A stretch of DNA of 64,000 nucleotides from Micromonospora haikouensis. Lineage in GTDB: Bacteria; Actinomycetota; Actinomycetes; Mycobacteriales; Micromonosporaceae. A program made the translations under genes and the position numbers. Shown in pieces: positions 56,886 to 64,000 of this stretch. Below the pieces are notes generated by a model. That model was not told the DNA's origin. It was given only the letters and a program-made list of their open reading frames with translations, and searched no databases. Position 1 is the stretch's first letter. The number at the start of each line of letters is the position of its first letter. The stretch is taken from assembly GCF_900091595.1 (NCBI RefSeq), contig NZ_FMCW01000014.1, positions 62,001-126,000 of the forward strand, written 5' to 3'.

Positions 56886-59537
56886 ATGCCCATGTCCACG
56901 ATCGTCACGGGAACCCAGTCGTCGACGCCGGCCGACTGGCCGGTGCCCGAGGAACGACGAACGGTCAGCGTGCTCTTCGCCGACATCGTCGGCTCGACCG
57001 CGCTGATCGACCGGCTCGACCCGGAGGAGGTCCGGGCCCTGCAGAGCGCCTACTTCGACACCGTCGTCGGGGTGCTGGCCCGCTGGGGCGGTGTGGTCGA
57101 GAAGTACGTCGGCGACGCCGTGATGGCCCTGTTCGGGGCCCGCGAGTCCGACGGCCACGACGCGTACCGGGCGGTGCGGGCCGGGTTGGAGATCCAGCGC
57201 GCCCTGGACGGGCGGGCCCTGCCCGGCGTGGCGGCCCTGCGCACGCGGGTCGGTGTCGCCACCGGCGAGGCGCTGGTGGACGTCGCGGCCATCCGCGACG
57301 GCGCGCACGGCATGGCCAGCGGCGCGGTGATCACCGCCGCTGCCCGCCTCCAGGAACACGCCCCGCCCGGCGGCGTCGTGGTCTGCGCGGCCACCCGCCG
57401 CGCCACCGCCGGGGTGATCGTCAACCGGGCACTGGGCCCGCTGGCCGTCGCCGGCAAGTCGCTGCCCATGGACGTGGCGCTCGCCGTCGGGGCCGCCCGT
57501 CCCGAGCCGGTCCGCCATCACGGCTGGCTGGTCGGCCGCCGCCGGCAGCTCGCCGCCGCCCGGGACCGGGTGGTCCGGGCCGCCCGCGAGCGCGACCCGC
57601 GCTGGGTGTCGCTGGTCGGCGCGGCCGGCAGCGGCCGGAGCCGGGTGCTGCACGAGCTGCGCCGCGCGGTCGCGACCGTCGACGGCGCGCCGGTGCGCTG
57701 GTACGCCGCCGCCTGCCCGCCGCGCGCCGAGGGGCCGTTGGAGCCCGTCGCCGACCTGCTGCGCGCGTTCGCGGGCCTGCGCGCCGACGAGACGCCGGCG
57801 ACCGTACGCCGACGGCTGCTGGCGGCGCTCGACGGCGTGGTCCCTGCGGGGCGGGCGCTGTCCACGGTGGTCGCCTTGGAGGGGCTGCTCGACGGGGCGT
57901 CGCCGGTCGGCGCGGCGGTGTGGCAGCGGGTGCTGCTGCGCCTGGCCGACCGGCAGCCCGTCGTGCTGGCGGTCGACGACGCCGACCGGGCCGCGCCGGC
58001 GACGGACCGGTTCCTGCGCGCCCTGTTCGCGGCGGCCGTCACCCGGCGGGTGCCGCTGGCGGTGGTGACGACGCGGCGTCCGCAGTGGAGCGGCGACCGC
58101 CCCGGCCCCGAGGGCAGGCACGACGAGGTGCCGCTGCCCCCGCTGGCGGCGGTGGAGACCGGGCGGTTGCTGCGCCGCCTGCTGGTCCGGGCCGGGCGGC
58201 CGGCGACCCTGGCGACCCGGCTGCTGCCGCTGGTCGCCGGGTTGCCGGGGCGCGCCGAGGCGTACGTGCGGCACCTGGCCGACGACCTGGACCCGGCGCA
58301 GCCGCCGCAGCCGGTGCTCGCGGCCGCTGCGGCCGGCCTGGACGCCTGCGACGGCCGGGAACGGGCCGCGCTGATGGTCGCCGCCGCGCTGGGCCCGGGG
58401 GTCGCCGCCGCGGCGGTCGACCGGGCCCTCGGCTGGCCGGCGGGTGACGCCGACCGGACCATGTGCCGGCTCACCGCGCGCGGGCTGCTGCGCCGCGCGA
58501 CGCGGGGCGGGTACGACGTCGCCGACCCGGCGCTGCGTCGGGTGGCGCGCGACCGGCTGCCCCGGACGGTCCTGGCAGCCGTCGTCCGTCGCGCCGGCGC
58601 GACGGCACCGGTGCGGCTGACGACGCACCCGGCCCCGGCGCGGCTGCGGCCGACGGCACCGGCCCGGCCGGCGCACCCGGGCCCGGGCGACCGGTCACCC
58701 GACGGCAGCCTGCGGCCACCCGGGGGTCGGGGGCAGGGCTGGGGCAGCACCCGGCCGGGCCGGGCCCGGGATCAGCGCAGCGTCTCCAGCCGGGACACCA
58801 GGTCCGCCGGTGCCGGCATGGCGGCGATCTCGCCGCTGACCTCGCGGGCTGCCCCGGCCAGCGCCGGGTCGGTGAGCAGCCGGGTGAGCAGTTCGGCGGT
58901 GATCCGTCGGGCCGGGACGGCGAGGCCGGCCCCCCGGGCGGCGATGAGCCCGGCGTTGTGCCGACGGTCCCCCGGCCCCGCGGTCGCCAACTGCGGGATG
59001 CCGGCGACGAGCGCACCGTACGCGCTGCCCGACCCGCCGTGGTGCACCAGCGCCGCGCTCGCCGGCAGGGCGGCCGCCAGCGGGATCCAGCCCACCGCCC
59101 GGACGTTGGCCGGCAGTCGCCGGGCCCGCCGGAAACCGGGCCGGACCAGGACGAACTCGGCGTCCACCCGGCCGGCGGCGGCCAGCACTGCGCGCATGAG
59201 GCCGGCGCCGACCGGGCCGGCGATCGTGCTGCGGGTGACCAGCACGCGGGGCCGGGGGCCGGGCTCGGCGAGCCAGCGCGGCAGCTCCCCGCCGCCGGAC
59301 CAGGCGACGTGGCGCAGCGGCCAGCCGTCCTGGGTGGCCACGCTGGGCGGGGCGATGGCCAGGGCGGCGACGGGGGGCGGCAGCCCGGCGAGGCCGTGCC
59401 GGCGCAGTGCCCCGGCCAGCCGGGTGGTGGTCACCCGGACCAGCTCCCGGCCGTCGAACAGGGAGTTCTCGTGGCGTCCGGCGGGGACGTCGAGCCGGGC
59501 GGCGGCGAGCGCGCCGGCCACCGCGAAGGGCTCGTAG
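56886..59537 (+). CDS. Class III nucleotidyl cyclase fused to a STAND-like ATPase; 3' end uncertain
   Basis: The first 180 residues are a class III adenylate/guanylate cyclase catalytic domain: TVSVLFADIVGSTALIDRLD (metal Asp), GGVVEKYVGDAVMALFGARE (second metal Asp), TRVGVATGEALVD. From about 210 follows an ATPase-like part, WLVGRRRQLAAARDRVVRAA and LVGAAGSGRSRVLHEL, where the Walker A lysine is Arg. Family members normally continue with several hundred residues of TPR; here, after RDRLPRTVLAAVV (about 58.6 kb), the frame turns into Pro/Ser/Arg-rich sequence and runs antisense through the glycosyltransferase gene until 59537. The real coding part is therefore probably 56886 to about 58620, and the gene looks 3'-truncated. 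Confidence 0.75.
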   Translation: MPMSTIVTGTQSSTPADWPVPEERRTVSVLFADIVGSTALIDRLDPEEVRALQSAYFDTVVGVLARWGGVVEKYVGDAVMALFGARESDGHDAYRAVRAGLEIQRALDGRALPGVAALRTRVGVATGEALVDVAAIRDGAHGMASGAVITAAARLQEHAPPGGVVVCAATRRATAGVIVNRALGPLAVAGKSLPMDVALAVGAARPEPVRHHGWLVGRRRQLAAARDRVVRAARERDPRWVSLVGAAGSGRSRVLHELRRAVATVDGAPVRWYAAACPPRAEGPLEPVADLLRAFAGLRADETPATVRRRLLAALDGVVPAGRALSTVVALEGLLDGASPVGAAVWQRVLLRLADRQPVVLAVDDADRAAPATDRFLRALFAAAVTRRVPLAVVTTRRPQWSGDRPGPEGRHDEVPLPPLAAVETGRLLRRLLVRAGRPATLATRLLPLVAGLPGRAEAYVRHLADDLDPAQPPQPVLAAAAAGLDACDGRERAALMVAAALGPGVAAAAVDRALGWPAGDADRTMCRLTARGLLRRATRGGYDVADPALRRVARDRLPRTVLAAVVRRAGATAPVRLTTHPAPARLRPTAPARPAHPGPGDRSPDGSLRPPGGRGQGWGSTRPGRARDQRSVSSRDTRSAGAGMAAISPLTSRAAPASAGSVSSRVSSSAVIRRAGTARPAPRAAMSPALCRRSPGPAVANCGMPATSAPYALPDPPWCTSAALAGRAAASGIQPTARTLAGSRRARRKPGRTRTNSASTRPAAASTARMRPAPTGPAIVLRVTSTRGRGPGSASQRGSSPPPDQATWRSGQPSWVATLGGAMARAATGGGSPARPCRRSAPASRVVVTRTSSRPSNREFSWRPAGTSSRAAASAPATAKGS

Positions 59538-59878
59538 AGCACCAGATCGGGCCGCCAGCTTTCCGCGAGCGCCACGAGGCCGTCGGCCAGCTCGTCGTTG
59601 ACCTGCCCGAAGAGCAGCGCGGCGCCCCGGGTGCCGGCCGTGCCGGCGACCTCGGCGCGGCCGACCAGCGGATGGCGCAGCAGCACCGACCGGGCGATCC
59701 GGCCGAAGTCGAAGCCCGGCACGACGTCGCGCACCGGCAGGCCGCTGCGGGCGGCGGCCATCCCCTCGGCGCCCGTGGCGACGAGCACCTCGTGACCGGC
59801 GTCGCGCAGCGCGAGGGCCAGCGGCAGCAGCGGGAAGACGTGCCCGATCAACGGCGCGGAGACCACCAGGACGCGCAT
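58772..59878 (-). CDS. GT1-type glycosyltransferase (MGT/UGT-like)
   Basis: 368-aa GT-B enzyme. It starts MRVLVVSAPLIGHVFPLLPL with LALALRDAGHEVLVATG, typical of macrolide-type glycosyltransferases. The C-terminal donor part has ASAALVHHGGSGSAYGALVA, the conserved HHGG motif, and GIPQLATAGPGDRRHNA. It would move a nucleotide-activated sugar to a small-molecule acceptor. No deoxysugar genes lie in the window, so a link to the main cluster, 12 kb away, is uncertain. Confidence 0.87.
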   Translation of the reverse strand: MRVLVVSAPLIGHVFPLLPLALALRDAGHEVLVATGAEGMAAARSGLPVRDVVPGFDFGRIARSVLLRHPLVGRAEVAGTAGTRGAALLFGQVNDELADGLVALAESWRPDLVLYEPFAVAGALAAARLDVPAGRHENSLFDGRELVRVTTTRLAGALRRHGLAGLPPPVAALAIAPPSVATQDGWPLRHVAWSGGGELPRWLAEPGPRPRVLVTRSTIAGPVGAGLMRAVLAAAGRVDAEFVLVRPGFRRARRLPANVRAVGWIPLAAALPASAALVHHGGSGSAYGALVAGIPQLATAGPGDRRHNAGLIAARGAGLAVPARRITAELLTRLLTDPALAGAAREVSGEIAAMPAPADLVSRLETLR

Positions 59879-60071
59879 CCGCCGATGGTAGGCGGCCGCC
59901 GGGCGGCGGTGGGGGCCGCGAGTCCGGGCGGCGGGCCACCGCCGACGCGCCAGCGTCCCAACATGTGGACGGTGGCGCGACGCGCCCGACGCGAACGGCC
60001 GCCGGTCCCGGGCCGTCGCCCACGGGAGCCGCACAATGACGCTGAGTTGCCTTCTCCCGAGAGGACCGCCG

Positions 60072-61193
60072 ATGACCAGCAGCGGAGTCCGCCACGACAC
60101 CTCACCGTCCGCAGTCACCTCCCCCGGTGTGCCACCCGCCACCCGCCGGGAGGACCTCGTCACCGTCCTGTCCGGCGCGGTGCTCACCGCCGGGGCGATG
60201 TCCGACGGCTGGGCGCACACCAACATCATCGAGACCATCGAGGGCTTCTTCACCCCGTGGCACGGGCTGCTCTACGCGGGCTTCGTCGCCACGGCGGCGT
60301 GGACGTTCTGGCTGGCGTACCGGCGGCGCGGCGGCGCGCCCCGGTGGTGGCGGGACGGCTGGCCCGCCGGCTACCGGGTGGGTGCGATCGCGGCGGTGAC
60401 CTTCCTGCTCGCCGGGCTGGCTGACCTGGCCTGGCACGAGACGCTGGGAGTGGAGGTCGGCCTCGACGCCGCGTTCAGCCCGAGCCACCTGCTGCTCGAC
60501 GCCTCTGCGGTGCTGCTGGTGACCAGTCCCCTGCGTTCGTGGTGGGCCGGCGGAGAGGGCGGCGCGCGATCGGTCACGGGCGTCGCGTCGCTCGTGCTCG
60601 GCGCGATGGCACCGTCGATCCTGCTCACCTACGCGTCGGCGTTCCTCACCCTCGCCCCGACCCGGACGATCGGCCTGGGCGCCCAGCAGCAGGCGGTGCT
60701 CGGCGTCGACGCGTACCTGCTCACGACGCTGCTGCTGGTCGGACCGTTCCTGCTGGTCCACCGGCGGCACGCGACCGTCGGGACGGGCGCCGCCCTGGTC
60801 GCCGGGGTGGCGCTGTACGACCTGGTGATGCACGAATTCCCGGCGACGCAGACGTGGGCCGCGCTGGGGGCACTGGGCGGGGCGGCCCTCGCCGACGCGC
60901 TGCTCTGGCGGCTCGACGCGGTACGCGGCCCGGCCGCGCCGCTGCGGCTGCCGCTGGCCGGGGCGCTGCTCGGCGGGCTGCTGGTCGCCGGGCACCTGAC
61001 CGGCCTCGCCCTGGCCGCCGGGGTCCGCTGGACGCCGGAGGTGACCGGCGGCGTCGTCGTCCTCGCCACGCTGCTGGGTGCCCTGCTCGGCGGCCTGGCC
61101 GCCCGCCCCGCCGGGCCCGCCGGGCCCGCGCCGGTCCCGGCGGCGGCGACGCCGGCGGTCCCGGCCCAGGCGGTTCCGCTCGGCAGGCGGTGA
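60072..61193 (+). CDS. Multi-pass membrane protein, unknown function
   Basis: 373-aa protein with eight to nine hydrophobic helices (such as AIAAVTFLLAGLADLAWHE, LLLVGPFLLVHRRHATVG and LALAGVRWTP regions). Polar features: SDGWAHTNIIETIEGFFTPW near the start, WHETLGVEVGLDAAFSPSHL, and LYDLVMHEFPATQTWAALG. The conserved-looking His and Glu residues in helices could bind metal or heme. The C-terminal 30 residues are Ala/Pro-rich. ATG behind GAGAGGA. No family is recognised with certainty. Confidence 0.7.
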   Translation: MTSSGVRHDTSPSAVTSPGVPPATRREDLVTVLSGAVLTAGAMSDGWAHTNIIETIEGFFTPWHGLLYAGFVATAAWTFWLAYRRRGGAPRWWRDGWPAGYRVGAIAAVTFLLAGLADLAWHETLGVEVGLDAAFSPSHLLLDASAVLLVTSPLRSWWAGGEGGARSVTGVASLVLGAMAPSILLTYASAFLTLAPTRTIGLGAQQQAVLGVDAYLLTTLLLVGPFLLVHRRHATVGTGAALVAGVALYDLVMHEFPATQTWAALGALGGAALADALLWRLDAVRGPAAPLRLPLAGALLGGLLVAGHLTGLALAAGVRWTPEVTGGVVVLATLLGALLGGLAARPAGPAGPAPVPAAATPAVPAQAVPLGRR

Positions 61194-61246
61194 CCTACCC
61201 GGCCGCCGCCCGTCCCGCCCGACCCGCCCGACCCGCCCGTCCCAAC

Positions 61247-61266
61247 CGTCCCGGCCGGTCGGGACG
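61247..61266. terminator. Small hairpin between convergent genes
   Basis: CGTCCCG-GCCGGT-CGGGACG. It follows three tandem copies of a CCCGCCCGA unit (about 61215-61240). Confidence 0.5.
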
Positions 61267-61300
61267 CGGGGCAGCGCGGCGGTTCGCCCGGCGGTCCCGC

Positions 61301-62269
61301 TCACGGGGTGAGCAGGGTCTTGCCGACCGCCGCCCGGCCCTCGACGGCGCGGTGCGCGTCGGCGGCGCGGTCCAGCGGGAACGTCCGCCCCACCAGCGGC
61401 GTCACCCGGCCGGCCGCGACGGCGTCCAGGGCGGCCAGCAGGTGCGCCCGCCTGGTCTGCGGCCCGGCCGCCTGCAGGGCCCCGATGCCGGTGACCACGA
61501 TGCCCCGGGCGCGGGCCGAGGCGGGTTCGGGGACGGCGAAGCCGCCGGCCGGCGCGCCGTACGCGCAGACCCGTCCGCCCGGTGCCACCAGGTCGTGCGC
61601 GGCCCGGCCGTACGCGCCGCCGGCACCGTCGAGGAGCACGTCGACGCCGCCGAGGAGGGCGCGTACCCGGTCGGTCCAGTCCGGGGCGGAGTAGTCCACC
61701 ACGTCGGTGACGCCGAGGCGACGCAGCGCGTCCCCCTTGGCCGTCCCCCGCGCCGCCGCGACCACCCGGGCGCCCGCGGCCCGCGCCGCCTGGACCAGCA
61801 GCGCGCCCGCTCCCCCGGCGGCGGCGGTGACCAGCACCCGGTCGCCGGGGCGCACGCCGGCCAGGTCGAGCACGGCGAACGCGGTGGCGCCGTCGGTGAG
61901 CAGGGCCGCGGCGTCCCGCAGCGACACCGCCGCAGGCACGGCGAGGACGTCGTCGACCGGCACCGGGGCCCGGTCCAGGTAGCCGCCGACCGCTCCGGTC
62001 CGGGCGACCACCCGCCGGCCGGCCCAGGCCGGATCGACGCCGGGCCCCACCGCGCTCACCGTGCCGGAAACCCCCGACCCGGGGCGGTACGGGGGCCGGA
62101 CCGGGAACCACTGCCCGGCCCGGCCCGCGCGGATCGCCGTGTCGATCCAGAGCACGTTGGCGTACGCCGTATCGACGACCACCTCGCCCGGCCCGGGCGA
62201 CGGGTCGGGGTCCTCCGTCAGGGTCAGCACCTCCGGCCCGCCGAACCGGGCCACCTCGACCACTCGCAT
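61301..62269 (-). CDS. Zinc-free quinone oxidoreductase of the MDR superfamily
   Basis: 322-aa NADPH:quinone reductase-like enzyme: MRVVEVARFGGPEVLTLTED at the start, RPGSGVSGTVSAVGPGVDP, the NADPH-binding RVLVTAAAGGAGALLVQAAR, and DVLLDGAGGAYGRAAHDLV. No cysteine zinc ligands, as in QorA-like proteins. Soluble; reduces quinones or enones. It follows the small membrane protein gene on the same strand by 87 bp. Confidence 0.88.
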   Translation of the reverse strand: MRVVEVARFGGPEVLTLTEDPDPSPGPGEVVVDTAYANVLWIDTAIRAGRAGQWFPVRPPYRPGSGVSGTVSAVGPGVDPAWAGRRVVARTGAVGGYLDRAPVPVDDVLAVPAAVSLRDAAALLTDGATAFAVLDLAGVRPGDRVLVTAAAGGAGALLVQAARAAGARVVAAARGTAKGDALRRLGVTDVVDYSAPDWTDRVRALLGGVDVLLDGAGGAYGRAAHDLVAPGGRVCAYGAPAGGFAVPEPASARARGIVVTGIGALQAAGPQTRRAHLLAALDAVAAGRVTPLVGRTFPLDRAADAHRAVEGRAAVGKTLLTP

Positions 62270-62356
62270 CCCGCACCTCCGTGTCGCTCGACCGTGTGCG
62301 CACAGCGTCGGAGGTGAAGCGGGGTTGAGGTCAACCGGCGCGCGGGGTGGGCCGGG

Positions 62357-62713
62357 TCACGGGTTCTCCGGGTCCAGGTTGCGTTCGCGCAGCAGCGCGT
62401 CCAGCTTGGCCTCGATCCGGTCGTCGGACTCCCGCGGCTGGGACGAGCCCCAGTAGTAGAAGAGGGCCAGCCCGGCGGCCTGCCAGATCAGCTGGAGGAA
62501 CTCGGACCAGGCGAACGCCTGGCCGTGCTGGCTCGCCTCGTTGCGCTGCACGACGAGCCGGAAGAGCGCGCCGGTGACCAGCGCGAAGGCGTACGCCCTG
62601 GGCCATCGCGGCTTACGGAACGGTGGGCCGGCCGCCGGTCCGCGACTGCGGCCACCCCCGGTGTCGGCGCTGACGGACGGGCGCGTGCCGGTCGGCGTGC
62701 TGGTCTCCGCCAT
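62357..62713 (-). CDS. Small membrane protein, unknown function
   Basis: 118-aa protein; ATG behind GAGAGGGGG. The first 35 residues are Thr/Gly/Pro-rich and likely disordered. Then come two weak membrane helices, RAYAFALVTGALFRLVV and FLQLIWQAAGLALFYYWG, and a charged helical end ESDDRIEAKLDALLRERN. The divergent region upstream contains a perfect 25-bp palindrome shared with the methyltransferase. Confidence 0.7.
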   Translation of the reverse strand: MAETSTPTGTRPSVSADTGGGRSRGPAAGPPFRKPRWPRAYAFALVTGALFRLVVQRNEASQHGQAFAWSEFLQLIWQAAGLALFYYWGSSQPRESDDRIEAKLDALLRERNLDPENP

Positions 62714-62815
62714 CACGATCCCCCTCTCGGTAGTCGATCTCACCCGTGATGCGCCCCGCCCGAACCGATCGAAACCGTGCTGAAAAGGGACGGAGGCCGC
62801 GAACAACACTCCCCC

Positions 62816-62840
62816 CTTGTTGCCAATAGTTGGCAACAAG
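62816..62840. promoter_or_regulatory. Perfect 25-bp operator palindrome in a divergent promoter region
   Basis: CTTGTTGCCAA-TAG-TTGGCAACAAG, 11-bp arms, between the small membrane protein gene (start 62713) and the methyltransferase (start 62874). It is typical in size and form for a TetR- or GntR-class site. It covers the likely -35 region of the plus-strand gene, whose -10 may be TAACTA (62862-62867). Confidence 0.7.
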
Positions 62841-62873
62841 GCCTGGACGCCGACCGACGGCGTAACTAGCCTG

Positions 62874-63767
62874 ATGCGCATGACTCCTTACATCAGCGAG
62901 AGTGCGGCCGAGGCGGCCGCCGGGCGCCCCGCGACGATCACCGCGGGTTCCGCCGGCCCCTCCGACCCCGACCCCGCCGATTCCGGGCTCGCCGTTTCCG
63001 ACCCCGCCGTTTCCGGGCTCGCCGCGACGGCGGCGGCCTGGCAGGAGAGCTGGGACCGGCAGCAGGAGGGGTTCATGCCGGACCGGGAGGAACGCCTCGC
63101 CGCCATGCTCGACGCCGTCGAGGCCGTGGTCGACACGGACTCACCCCGTCTGCTCGACCTCGCCGGTGGCACCGGCACGATCACGCTGCGCGCCCTGGCC
63201 CGCTTCCCCCGGGCCCGGGTCACCCTGGTCGACCTCGACCCGGCCCTGCTCGCCCTGGCCCGCGCGTCGCTGGGCGACCGGGCCGTCGTGCTCGCCGCCG
63301 ACCTGGCCCGTCCCGACTGGCCCGGCCGGCTGCCGCACCGCGACTACGACGCCGTGCTCACCGCCACCGCCCTGCACTGGCTGCCCGCCGAGCGCCTCAC
63401 CGAGCTCTACGGCGAGCTGCGCGACCTGCTGCGCCCGGGCGGGCTGTTCGTCAACGCCGACCGGATGCCCGACGACGCGCTGCCGACGCTGACCGACCGG
63501 TTGACGGCCCGGGCCCGGGAGCGACGCGCCGCCCGGTACGCCGCGGGCGCGGCCCTGTCCTGGTCCGACTGGTGGGCACGGGCCGGCGCCGACCCGGTGC
63601 TGGGCCCGCTGGTGCGACGCCGCCACGAGATCTACCCGACCGGGCACAGCCCCGAGTGGAACCCGCCGGTCTCCTGGCACCTCGGCGCGCTGACCGCCGC
63701 CGGCTTCACCGAGGCCGGCACGCTGTGGCGGGGCGGCGCGGACGCCGCGGTGGCCGCCCTGCACTGA
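62874..63767 (+). CDS. SAM-dependent methyltransferase (class I)
   Basis: 297-aa protein. After a Ser/Asp/Pro-rich N-terminus of 50 residues comes the Rossmann fold: motif I RLLDLAGGTGTITLRALAR, acidic loop VTLVDLDPALLALARASL, motif for the DA/H-W region YDAVLTATALHWLPAERLTE, and LLRPGGLFVNADRM. It resembles small-molecule methyltransferases of type 11/12. ATG 62874 or 62880; mRNA may be nearly leaderless. The strong palindrome upstream suggests inducible expression. Confidence 0.85.
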   Translation: MRMTPYISESAAEAAAGRPATITAGSAGPSDPDPADSGLAVSDPAVSGLAATAAAWQESWDRQQEGFMPDREERLAAMLDAVEAVVDTDSPRLLDLAGGTGTITLRALARFPRARVTLVDLDPALLALARASLGDRAVVLAADLARPDWPGRLPHRDYDAVLTATALHWLPAERLTELYGELRDLLRPGGLFVNADRMPDDALPTLTDRLTARARERRAARYAAGAALSWSDWWARAGADPVLGPLVRRRHEIYPTGHSPEWNPPVSWHLGALTAAGFTEAGTLWRGGADAAVAALH

Positions 63768-63784
63768 CGCGCCACCCCGCGCCG

Positions 63785-63857
63785 CCCCTTGATCGTCTGC
63801 GCGGAAAGGAGACGACACACCGGCCGAACTCTCCGTTTCCCGCAGACGATCAAGGGG
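63785..63857. repeat. Long imperfect palindrome after the methyltransferase gene
   Basis: Outer arms 63785-63801 and 63841-63857 are perfectly complementary (17 bp, starting CCCCTTGATCG), and the inner GGAAAGGAG / CTCCGTTTCC parts pair further, so the structure spans 73 bp. Similar in form to the 13111-13172 palindrome, with GATCAAG near the outer ends. Confidence 0.7.
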
Positions 63858-63923
63858 CCCTCCGGCGGGGCGGCGGGGGTAGGCTCGCGCTCGTACGCCC
63901 AGGCGGCTGGCGGGAGGGCGAGG

Positions 63924-64000
63924 GTGACAGAACCGACCCCGCGCCGGGTCGACCCCGACGTCGACCTGCGGGTGCCGGCCGACCGGGGCGAACTGCGCGC
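63924..64000 (+). CDS. crcB: Start of a probable CrcB/FluC fluoride channel gene, cut by the window end
   Basis: GTG start behind GGGAGGG; 25 codons visible (TEPTPRRVDPDVDLRVPADR). This DPDVDLxVP-type leader before the first membrane helix is, from memory, usual for the first of two actinobacterial CrcB subunits. The membrane part is outside the window, so this is a tentative call. TAGGCT at about 63881 may be its -10. Confidence 0.4.
   Translation, partial: MTEPTPRRVDPDVDLRVPADRGELR

Noticed and set aside
52870..59878. Right-hand genes as part of the biosynthetic cluster
   Set aside because: The LAL regulator, cyclase and glycosyltransferase lie 7-13 kb beyond the FAD hydroxylase with housekeeping-like genes between; without co-expression data I leave them out.

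Overview
The window is very GC-rich, with short intergenic gaps, many GTG starts and many overlapping stop/start codons. The neighbours (branched-chain 2-oxoacid dehydrogenase operon, ZTP-riboswitch-controlled glyA, LAL-type LuxR regulator, DUF574-type methyltransferase) are typical of filamentous actinobacteria, most plausibly Micromonospora or a close relative. The genus is an inference from gene style, not from a marker gene.

Left flank (1-13.5 kb) is housekeeping: a bkd-type E1alpha/E1beta/E2 operon with a divergent Lrp/AsnC regulator, a LigD-type polymerase, a methyltransferase, small proteins, a hemerythrin, a phosphoesterase and glyA. Between 6.6 and 10 kb there is a scar zone: a wrecked NAD(P)HX-dehydratase gene, a lone TnpB element with its right-end RNA hairpin, and a frameshifted acetyltransferase.

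The centre (13.5-46.3 kb) is an unusual biosynthetic gene cluster. It has the whole 4-hydroxyphenylglycine route (HmaS at 30-31 kb, Hmo and HpgT at 13.5-16 kb) but no NRPS or modular PKS in the window. It carries two separate sets of discrete ketosynthases. Set A (31-36 kb) has a canonical ketosynthase, a second one whose HGTGT histidine is Asn, a short chain-length-factor-type protein, two ACPs, an AMP ligase and, on the other strand, a phosphopantetheinyl transferase. Set B (38.7-46.3 kb) looks like a spore-pigment-type aromatic PKS: KSalpha/KSbeta, cupin, ACP-aromatase fusion, two TcmI-like cyclases, ABM oxygenase and FAD hydroxylase, with a SARP regulator. Between them sit an E1alpha/E1beta pair without E2, a DUF3050 protein, a PhyH dioxygenase and an ATP-grasp ligase. 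A P450, two further AMP ligases, an alpha/beta hydrolase, esterases and an MFS exporter complete the locus. I infer that hydroxyphenylglycine (or its glyoxylate) is activated and joined to a polyketide; I cannot name the product.

Right flank (46.3-64 kb) holds a tethered HhH protein, a secreted beta-helix protein, an APC permease, a phosphotransferase, a DUF5995 protein, a large LAL regulator divergent from a class III cyclase, a glycosyltransferase, membrane proteins, a quinone oxidoreductase, a methyltransferase and the start of a probable CrcB gene. Several long palindromes and candidate operators stand out between genes.
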